Shown here: positions 24,078-32,294 of the stretch, piece by piece
Numbering within the stretch: position 1 is the stretch's first letter
Layout of the letters: every line of letters begins with the position of its first letter
Source: Streptomyces maremycinicus
GTDB taxonomy: Bacteria > Actinomycetota > Actinomycetes > Streptomycetales > Streptomycetaceae
DNA length: 64,000 nucleotides
Assembly: GCF_001184025.1 (NCBI RefSeq)
Contig: NZ_BBYG01000015.1
Coordinates: forward strand, 434,001 to 498,000
Direction of reading: 5' to 3'
The notes under the pieces: model-generated
Databases searched by the model: none
Told to the model about the DNA's origin: nothing
What the model saw: only the letters and a program-made list of their open reading frames with translations
Program-made: the position numbers and the translations under genes

Positions 24078-24201
24078 CCGCGCGCGTCGGATCCGGTGGA
24101 GTGCGCGGCCAGTTGTTCACTTGTGGTTTCCGTGCGCGCTGCGGCGCACCAGTAGTTGTGGCTGTGCACACCGGCCGGTTCCCGCCCCTGGAGGCCCTTC
24201 C

Positions 24202-25788
<1,587 letters not shown>

Positions 25789-26006
25789 TCCGCCGTCCCG
25801 TACCCTCGGACGCGTGCCGCGCACCGGCGTCATCCCCCGGTGCGCGGCACGGCCGTGCCGCTTTCGTGCCACTTTCCTGCGGCCTCCGTGCGGCCTTCGT
25901 GCACGGCGTGAAGGTAGAAGAATTAACAAAACGGGCATTGGGAACCTTTACCCATCAGTCACAAACAGTTCGTGATCACGCAACACCGTTCCTCCACAGT
26001 GGCTGC

Positions 26007-27431
26007 ATGACTCGAGACTCCTTCGATGTGACGCGTGCGAAACGCGGACGCCCCGTGCACCACTGGCGACGGGACGTGGTGGAGCTCGCCGCGCTGTTCA
26101 CCGCCGTCGCGGCGGCCGACGGGGTGGCGAACCTGGTGGGCCACGGTCCCGACGGTCCGGTACTGCTGACCGTCTCGGCGGCCCTGCTCGTCGCCACCGC
26201 CGGCTTCCACACCTGGTGGTCACGGCGCCACGGTCACGCGCCGCCCACAGGCGATACCGACGCCCGGCCGCCTTCCCACGAGACGCAGGCCGGGCCGTCC
26301 GAACTCCCCTCCGGCGTCGCCGAGGAGAGCGCCCTGTGGCGGATGCGGACGACGGTGAAGGACGCCCCGGGGTCGCTGGCGGCGCTCTGCGCGGCGCTCG
26401 CCGGCCACCGGGTGGACATCCTGAGCCTCCAGACCCACCCGCTGGGCGAGCACACCGTGGACGAGTTCCTGCTGCGTGCCCCCGGCGCCCTGGCGGCGGC
26501 CGAGATCACCCGGGCCGTGGCACTGGCGGGCGGCAGCGGTACCTGGATCGAGCGGGCCGACGCCCACGACCTGGTGGACGCGCCGACCCGGGTCCTCGGC
26601 CTGGCCACCCGCACCGCCCTGGACGCGGCTGAACTACCCTTGGCGCTACGTCAGTTGCTGGGACGCTGCACGATCCGTTCACTCCCCGCCGCACCGGGCG
26701 GGAGCGGCCGGGGACCTGAGGGCGTGCCCGTGGAAGGCGTACTGGAGGAGACCGTGATGCGCCTGCGGGCGCCGGAAGGCGGAGTGATCACCGTGGAGCG
26801 GCCGTACCTGCCGTTCACCCCGACCGAGTTCGCCCGCGCGCGGGCGCTGGTGGAGCTGGACGCCCGGCTCGGTCCGCGGGTGCCGCGCGGCCAGGACGTG
26901 CTGACCCTGCCCGAGGGCAACGCCATCACCGTGCGCCGGGCCGACATCGGTGACCTGGCGGCGGCCAAGGCGATGCACGAGCGGTGCTCCTCGCGCACGC
27001 TCGGGATGCGCTACCACGGGCCCGTCGGCGACGCCGACCGCTACCTCAGGCACCTGCTCAGCCCCCGCTTCGGCCGCACTCTTGCCGTGCGAACACCCTC
27101 GGGGCGCGTCGTCGGCCTCGGGCACCTGCTGTGGGACGGCGACGAGACGGAGGTCGCCCTGCTGGTCGAGGACCAGTGGCAGCGGCGCGGCATCGGGGCC
27201 GAACTGCTCGGCAGGCTGGTGGCGATGGCCGTCGAGGCGGGCTGCGAGAGCGTCTACGCCGTGACGCAGGCCTCCAACACCGGGATGGTGGCCGCCATGC
27301 GCGGCCTCGACCTGCCCCTCGACTACCAGATCGAGGAGGGCACCCTGGTCATCACCGCACGGCTGGACGGCGCGGCGGTCCGGGCCCGGGCCGGCTCCGG
27401 GCGCCGGGAGGAGCGCGTCTCGCGCGACTGA
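26007..27431 (+). CDS. membrane-anchored ACT-GNAT acetyltransferase
   Basis: 474 residues. Two hydrophobic segments near residues 25-72 (VVELAALFTAVAAADGVANLV; VLLTVSAALLVATAGFH) form an N-terminal hairpin. A Pro-rich linker follows, then an ACT domain at about 110-185 (RMRTTVKDAPGSLAALCAALAGHRVDILSLQTH). A GNAT domain is at about 305-455 (VRRADIGDLAAAKAMHERCSSRT ... EDQWQRRGIGAELLGRLV). ACT-GNAT fusions in actinobacteria are amino-acid-regulated protein lysine acetyltransferases. The membrane segments are an addition I do not know from those. ATG at 26007; AT-rich upstream region, probable promoter. Stands alone. Confidence 0.8.
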   Translation: MTRDSFDVTRAKRGRPVHHWRRDVVELAALFTAVAAADGVANLVGHGPDGPVLLTVSAALLVATAGFHTWWSRRHGHAPPTGDTDARPPSHETQAGPSELPSGVAEESALWRMRTTVKDAPGSLAALCAALAGHRVDILSLQTHPLGEHTVDEFLLRAPGALAAAEITRAVALAGGSGTWIERADAHDLVDAPTRVLGLATRTALDAAELPLALRQLLGRCTIRSLPAAPGGSGRGPEGVPVEGVLEETVMRLRAPEGGVITVERPYLPFTPTEFARARALVELDARLGPRVPRGQDVLTLPEGNAITVRRADIGDLAAAKAMHERCSSRTLGMRYHGPVGDADRYLRHLLSPRFGRTLAVRTPSGRVVGLGHLLWDGDETEVALLVEDQWQRRGIGAELLGRLVAMAVEAGCESVYAVTQASNTGMVAAMRGLDLPLDYQIEEGTLVITARLDGAAVRARAGSGRREERVSRD

Positions 27432-27569
27432 CCCACGCGTCGCGGCGACGCGGATGCGAGCGGGCCGGACGGCCCCGGCGGTACTGCGCCGCCGGGCCGT
27501 CCGCGTCGGACCGCCGTCCGCGTCGGGCACCTCCGTCCGGGCCCGGCGGCCCTGATCCGCTCCCGGCGG

Positions 27570-28805
27570 TCACCCGACGGCAGCCCCCTGAACGGCAGCC
27601 TTCTGACCGGCCGGGGCGGCCATGGTGTCGGCGCCGAGCGCCCCGCGCAGGTCCTCCCACAGGTCCTCGACGTCCTCCAGGCCCACCGAGAGCCGCAGCA
27701 GCCGGTCGCTCACGCCCGCGCCCCGGCGCTCCCGCTCGTCCACGATGCGGTGACTGATCGACGCCGGGTGCTGGATGAGGGTGTCGACGCTGCCCAGGCT
27801 GACGGCCGGGGTGATCAGCCGGACCCCCGCGATCACCTCGTGCGGGTCGCCGTGAACCTCGAAGGCGATCATCGCGCCGCCGATGCGCGGATAGTGGACG
27901 CGGGCCACCCGCGGGTCGGCGGCCAGCCGCCGGGCCAGGTCGGCGGCGGTCGCGGAGGCCGCCCTGACCCGCACCGGGAGCGTCGACAGGCCCCGCAGCA
28001 GCAGATAGCCGGCCAGCGGATGCAGGACGCCACCGGTGGCGAACCGTATCTGCCGGAGCACTCCGGCGAACTCCTCGTCGCAGGCCACCACGCCGCCCAG
28101 CACGTCCCCGTGGCCGCCCAGGTACTTGGTGGCGCTGTGCAGGACGAGCCGCGCGCCCAGCTCGGCGGGGCGCTGGAGCACCGGCGTCGCGAAGGTGTTG
28201 TCGGCGAGCAGCGGGACCGAGCCGCACGAATGCGCGACGGCCCGCAGGTCGACCTCGGCGAGCGTCGGGTTGGCCGGCGACTCCACCATCACGAGACCGG
28301 TGTCCGGGCGCAGCGCGTCCGCGATCCCGGCCGGGTCGGTCCAGGTGACCTCCGAGCCGAGCAGCCCGGCGGTCAGCAGGTGGTCGCTGCACCCGTACAG
28401 GGGGCGGACGGCGACGACGTGCCGCAGCCCCGCCGCGGCGCGCGCGAGCAGCACCGCGCTCAGTGCCGCCATCCCGCTCGCGAACGCGACCGCGCCGCCG
28501 GTCCCCTCGAGGCGGGCGAGGGCCGTCTCGAACCGGGCGACCGTCGGATTGCCCAGCCGGCCGTACACGGGCGGGCCCTCGGGCTCGGCGCCCGTGGTGG
28601 CGAACGCGTCGATGCGGGCGGCCTCGGCGCGGCTGTCGAACGAGGGATAGGTGGTGGACAGGTCGATCGGCGGGGCGTGCAGGCCCTGCCGGGCCAGGTC
28701 GTCCCGCCCGGCGTGCACGGCCTCGGTGGCCAGTGCGCGGGGCGCTCTCGACGCGGGTCGGCGTACGTCGTCGTACGCGTGCGTGCTCGCTGCGGCTGAG
28801 TCCAT
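27570..28805 (-). CDS. trans-sulfuration PLP enzyme (cystathionine/methionine gamma-lyase family)
   Basis: 411 residues of the Cys/Met metabolism PLP family: YGRLGNPTVARFE, ASGMAALSAVLLA, ESPANPTLAEVDL, LLADNTFATPVLQ, and the Schiff-base lysine in HSATKYLGGHGD. The C-terminal SLGSVDTLIQHPA and LLRLSVGLEDVEDL are also typical. Whether it is a gamma-synthase, a gamma-lyase or a methionine gamma-lyase cannot be decided by eye. It is divergent from an Lrp/AsnC regulator, the usual arrangement for amino-acid-induced methionine gamma-lyases. ATG at 28805; an in-frame ATG 18 nt upstream is possible. Confidence 0.88.
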   Translation of the reverse strand: MDSAAASTHAYDDVRRPASRAPRALATEAVHAGRDDLARQGLHAPPIDLSTTYPSFDSRAEAARIDAFATTGAEPEGPPVYGRLGNPTVARFETALARLEGTGGAVAFASGMAALSAVLLARAAAGLRHVVAVRPLYGCSDHLLTAGLLGSEVTWTDPAGIADALRPDTGLVMVESPANPTLAEVDLRAVAHSCGSVPLLADNTFATPVLQRPAELGARLVLHSATKYLGGHGDVLGGVVACDEEFAGVLRQIRFATGGVLHPLAGYLLLRGLSTLPVRVRAASATAADLARRLAADPRVARVHYPRIGGAMIAFEVHGDPHEVIAGVRLITPAVSLGSVDTLIQHPASISHRIVDERERRGAGVSDRLLRLSVGLEDVEDLWEDLRGALGADTMAAPAGQKAAVQGAAVG

Positions 28806-28843
28806 GGACGGCAGGGTGAACATCGGACGGGATGCCGTGTGCG

Positions 28844-28854
28844 AACACCGTGTT
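28844..28854. promoter_or_regulatory. AACAC-C-GTGTT palindrome in the Lrp/gamma-lyase promoter
   Basis: Perfect 5-bp arms around one base, flanked by another GTGT at 28837-28840, in the 60-bp region shared by the divergent genes. Candidate Lrp-type operator. Confidence 0.4.
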
Positions 28855-28865
28855 ACGTTCGGCCC

Positions 28866-29357
28866 ATGGCTGAATCCGTCGTACTGGACCCGGTCGATCT
28901 CCAGCTGCTGCGGCTGCTCCAGAACGACGCCCGGACCACCTACCGCGACCTGGCGGCGCAGGTCGGCGTCGCGCCGTCGACCTGTCTGGACCGGGTGACC
29001 CGGCTGCGCCGCTCCGGCGTGATCCTCGGTCATCAGCTGCGCCTCGATCCGGCCAAACTGGGGCGTGGCCTCCAGGCGCTGCTGTCGGTGCAGGTCAGGC
29101 CGCACCGACGGGAGCTGGTGGGGCCGTTCGTGGAGCGGATCAGGGGGCTCCCGGAGGCCCTCACCGTCTTCCATCTCACCGGACCCGACGACTATCTCGT
29201 CCATGTCGCCGTCACGGACATGGCGGATCTCCAGCGGCTGGTGCTCGACGAGTTCACCTCGCGGCGGGAGGTGGCCCGGGTCGAGACGCGGCTGATATTC
29301 CAGCAGTGGGACTGCGGGCCCCTGCTGCCGGCGACGACTTCGGGACAAACCGCGTGA
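28866..29357 (+). CDS. Lrp/AsnC-family regulator (partner of the gamma-lyase)
   Basis: 163 residues. The N-terminal HTH is DPVDLQLLRLLQNDARTTYRDLAAQVGVAPSTCLDRVTRLRRSGVI (about 7-55). The C-terminal RAM/AsnC ligand domain is LQALLSVQVRP ... HLTGPDDYLVHVAVTDMADL. Expected to sense an amino acid, most likely methionine or a related sulfur amino acid given the divergent gamma-lyase. ATG at 28866 with a very short leader. Confidence 0.9.
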   Translation: MAESVVLDPVDLQLLRLLQNDARTTYRDLAAQVGVAPSTCLDRVTRLRRSGVILGHQLRLDPAKLGRGLQALLSVQVRPHRRELVGPFVERIRGLPEALTVFHLTGPDDYLVHVAVTDMADLQRLVLDEFTSRREVARVETRLIFQQWDCGPLLPATTSGQTA

Positions 29358-29390
29358 CGTGCCCCGTCGCCTCGTACGAGGATGGAGCCC

Positions 29391-31082
29391 ATGTCACAGA
29401 CCAGCAGCCCGCTTCCCCGTGAGGTAGCCGACGCGTACGTCGACGACCTCATCGCCCTCGACCCGGTGACCGGTACCTATCTCGGCGTGCAGGAGAGTTC
29501 GAGCCGTCTGCCCGACTACTCGCCCGCCGGTCAGGAGGCGCTCGCGCGGCTCGCGCGGGACACCCTGGCCGCGCTGGACGAGGCGGAGCGCAGGCCCGGC
29601 GCGGACAGTGACATCGAGCGCCGGTGCGCGCGTCTGCTGCGCGAGCGCCTGACCGCGGAACTCGGTGTGCTCGAGACCCATGAGGGCCTGCGCAGCGTGG
29701 GCAACATGGCCACACCCCCGCATCACGTGCGCGAGGTGTTCACCGTGACCCCCACCGAGACCGACGCGGACTGGGCCGCGGTCGCCGAGCGGCTGCGCGG
29801 GGTGCCGGCCGCCCTCGCGGGTTACCGGGAGTCCCTGGCGCTGGGTCTGGAGCGCAAGCTGTTCGCGGCGCCGCGGCCGACCGCCACCTTCGTCGGACAG
29901 CTCGGCGAGTGGTCGGACACGGACGGCGCGGGCCGCGGCTGGTTCGAGGACTTCGTGTCCACCGGTCCCGACGCGCTGCGCGCGGAGCTGGACGAGGCCG
30001 CGCGCACCGCGACCGCGGCCGTCGTGGAGCTGCGGGACTGGATGCGCGACGTGTACGCGCCGACGATCGAAGGCGCCCCGGAGACCGTCGGCCGCGAGCG
30101 GTACGCCCGCGCGGCACGCTACTTCAACGGCACCGTCCTCGATCTCGACGAGGCGTACGCGTACGGCTGGGCGGAGTACCACCGGCTGCTCGCCGAGATG
30201 CGCAAGGAGGCCGAGAGGATCCTGCCGGGCGCGGAGACACCCTGGGTGGCGCTGGCCCATCTCGACGAGCACGGCCGGCACATCGAGGGTGTCGACGAGG
30301 TCCGCGACTGGCTCCAGGGCCTGATGGACCAGGCGATCGAGCGGCTCGACGGGACGCACTTCGAACTCGCCGAGCGGGTGCGGAAGGTGGAGTCGAGGAT
30401 CGCTCCGCCCGGCGGCGCGGCCGCCCCCTACTACACGCCTCCGACGGAGGACTTCTCGCGGCCGGGCCGCACCTGGCTGCCGACGATGGGGCAGACCCGC
30501 TTCCCGGTCTACGACCTCGTCTCCACCTGGTACCACGAGGGCGTCCCGGGTCATCACCTCCAGCTGGCGCAGTGGGCGCACATCGCCGGGGACCTGTCCC
30601 GCTACCAGGCCTCCGTCGGCATGGTCAGCGCCAACTGCGAGGGCTGGGCGCTGTACGCGGAACGGCTGATGGACGAGCTCGGCTTCCTCACCGACGCGGA
30701 GCAGCGGCTCGGCTACCTGGACGCGCAGATGATGCGGGCGGTCCGGGTGATCGTCGACATCGGCATGCACCTGGAGCTGGAGATCCCGGCGGACTCGCCC
30801 TTCCACCCGGGTGAGCGCTGGACGCCGGAGCTGGCCCAGGAGTTCTTCGGCGGGCACAGCAGCCGTCCCGCGGACTTCGTCGAGAGCGAGCTGACCCGCT
30901 ATCTGACCATGCCCGGCCAGGCGATCGGCTACAAGCTCGGCGAGCGGGCCTGGCTGCTGGGCCGGGAGAAGGCCCGCGAGCGCCACGGCGACGCCTTCGA
31001 CCTCAAGTCCTGGCACATGGCGGCCCTTTCGCAGGGCTCGCTGGGTCTGGACGACCTGGTGGACGAGCTGGCGCGGCTCTGA
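29391..31082 (+). CDS. DUF885-family zinc metallopeptidase-like protein
   Basis: 563 residues. The conserved HEGVPGHHLQLAQ motif (HExxPGHH, about residues 383-390) with downstream EGWALYAERLMDELG is the hallmark of the DUF885 family, thought to be zinc peptidases. No signal peptide, so it is cytoplasmic. It begins SQTSSPLPREVADAYVDDLIALDPVTGTYLGV. I chose the second ATG at 29391 with a GGAG-like site; the first is at 29382. Substrate unknown. Confidence 0.85.
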   Translation: MSQTSSPLPREVADAYVDDLIALDPVTGTYLGVQESSSRLPDYSPAGQEALARLARDTLAALDEAERRPGADSDIERRCARLLRERLTAELGVLETHEGLRSVGNMATPPHHVREVFTVTPTETDADWAAVAERLRGVPAALAGYRESLALGLERKLFAAPRPTATFVGQLGEWSDTDGAGRGWFEDFVSTGPDALRAELDEAARTATAAVVELRDWMRDVYAPTIEGAPETVGRERYARAARYFNGTVLDLDEAYAYGWAEYHRLLAEMRKEAERILPGAETPWVALAHLDEHGRHIEGVDEVRDWLQGLMDQAIERLDGTHFELAERVRKVESRIAPPGGAAAPYYTPPTEDFSRPGRTWLPTMGQTRFPVYDLVSTWYHEGVPGHHLQLAQWAHIAGDLSRYQASVGMVSANCEGWALYAERLMDELGFLTDAEQRLGYLDAQMMRAVRVIVDIGMHLELEIPADSPFHPGERWTPELAQEFFGGHSSRPADFVESELTRYLTMPGQAIGYKLGERAWLLGREKARERHGDAFDLKSWHMAALSQGSLGLDDLVDELARL

Positions 31083-31104
31083 GACACGGCTGCGGGCCGG
31101 GCGG

Positions 31105-31620
31105 TCAGCAGCCGCAGTCCGCCGCGTCGACGGGCGCGGTGAGGGGATCGGCGGCGCGCCGCTCGCCGCCCTCCCAGGTCTCGTAGGCGAAGCCCTCGCG
31201 CGCCCAGTACTCGAACCCTCCGAGCATCTCCTTGACCCGGTAGCCGAGTTCGGCGAGCGCGAGGGCGGCACGGGTGGCGCCGTTGCAGCCGGGCCCCCAG
31301 CAGTAGGTGACCACCGGCACGTCCCGGTCGAGGAGCCGCTCGGCCTGCTCGGCGATGAGCGCGGTGGGCAGGTGGACGGCGCCCGGGATGTGGCCCTGGT
31401 CCCAGGACTCGGTGGAGCGGGAGTCCAGGAGGACGAAGCCGGGATCGCCGCCTGCGGCGAGGGCGGTCGCCACGTCGGAGACGTCGGCGTGGAAGGCGAG
31501 GCTCGCCCGGAAGTGGGCGGCGGCCTCGGCCGGGGCGGCGGGGGCCACCCGCAGGACGGAGTTGACCGTGGTCGCGGCGGCCGTGCCGGTCCTGGCGGTG
31601 AGCGGGGTCATGGGGGTCAT
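31105..31620 (-). CDS. rhodanese-domain sulfurtransferase-like protein
   Basis: 171 residues, one rhodanese domain: FVLLDSRSTESWDQGHIPGAVHLP, then the active-site loop CWGPGCNGATRAALALAELGY with Cys at the nucleophile position, and MLGGFEYWAREGF. The loop has a second Cys (CWGPGC), and the protein ends CGC, so it may use disulfide exchange. Sulfur donor unknown. It is convergent with DUF885 and divergent from a second Lrp regulator that probably controls it. Confidence 0.88.
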   Translation of the reverse strand: MTPMTPLTARTGTAAATTVNSVLRVAPAAPAEAAAHFRASLAFHADVSDVATALAAGGDPGFVLLDSRSTESWDQGHIPGAVHLPTALIAEQAERLLDRDVPVVTYCWGPGCNGATRAALALAELGYRVKEMLGGFEYWAREGFAYETWEGGERRAADPLTAPVDAADCGC

Positions 31621-31657
31621 CGCGGGGCCCTCCCGTGGGGTTCCGGCTGGTCACAGC

Positions 31658-31752
31658 GTTCGGCGAACGTTCGGCGAGCTCTCGGCGAGCTCTCGTCGAG
31701 CTCTGGGTGTGCTCTCGGTGTGCTCTGGTCGAGCGCACGGTGCGCTCTCGGT
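31658..31752. repeat. degenerate 11-bp repeats upstream of the rhodanese gene
   Basis: About seven to eight head-to-tail units related to CTCGGCGAGCT / CTCGGTGTGCT with an 11-bp period, close to one helical turn. The region is the 5' side of the rhodanese gene. Phased repeats could be bending or protein-binding sites, or simply a minisatellite. Confidence 0.65.
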
Positions 31753-31789
31753 GACCTGAAATCTACGACCGGCGACCCCTCTGCCTGAA

Positions 31790-31832
31790 GGGGATTTCCC
31801 CGGCCCGGACCTTGCTCCGCCGGGGATTCCCC
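31790..31832. promoter_or_regulatory. two inverted repeats upstream of the second Lrp gene
   Basis: GGGGA-TT-TCCCC (31790-31801) and GGGGA-T-TCCCC (31822-31832). Their centres are about 31.5 bp apart, three helical turns. The second lies just before the probable -10 (CTATCT, 31835-31840) of the Lrp gene. Good candidate for cooperative Lrp binding controlling both divergent genes. Confidence 0.55.
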
Positions 31833-31847
31833 TGCTATCTCTCGCTC

Positions 31848-32294
31848 ATGACCGTGTATTCCCCGGACGCCACCGACTGGCGCATTCTCGAGGTCCTCCA
31901 GCGCGAGGGCCGGGCCAGTTTCGCCGACCTGGCCCGTGCCGTGGCGATGTCGCCGAGCGCCGTCACCGAGCGGGTGCGCCGGCTGGAGGAGGCGGGCGTC
32001 ATCCAGGGGTACGCGGCGGTGGTCGACCCCGAACGGCTGGGGCTGCCGATCCTGGCCTTCGTGCGGCTGCGCTACCCCCACGGCAACTACAAGCCCTTCC
32101 ACGATCTGGTGGCCGTCACGCCCGAGATCCTGGAGGCACACCATGTGACGGGCGACGACTGCTTCGTCATCAAGGTCACCGCCCGTTCGATGCGGCACCT
32201 CGAAGAGGTGTCGGGCAAGCTCGGCGCGCTGGGCTCGGTGACGACCAGTGTCGTCTACTCGTCGCCGCTGCCCAGGCGACCGCTGGGCCGGTAG
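31848..32294 (+). CDS. Lrp/AsnC-family regulator (partner of the rhodanese)
   Basis: 148 residues. The HTH is TDWRILEVLQREGRASFADLARAVAMSPSAVTERVRRLEEAGVI and the RAM domain LPILAFVRLRYPHGNYKPFHDL. ATG at 31848, 7 nt after a CTATCT -10-like box, so probably leaderless. The last 40 bp overlap the convergent sbcC end. The effector may be cysteine or another sulfur compound, judging only from the rhodanese neighbour. Confidence 0.9.
   Translation: MTVYSPDATDWRILEVLQREGRASFADLARAVAMSPSAVTERVRRLEEAGVIQGYAAVVDPERLGLPILAFVRLRYPHGNYKPFHDLVAVTPEILEAHHVTGDDCFVIKVTARSMRHLEEVSGKLGALGSVTTSVVYSSPLPRRPLGR

Noticed and set aside
29391..31082. M32 or M3 peptidase
   Set aside because: The HExxPGHH motif and length fit DUF885 better than HExxH families with the usual third ligand pattern.
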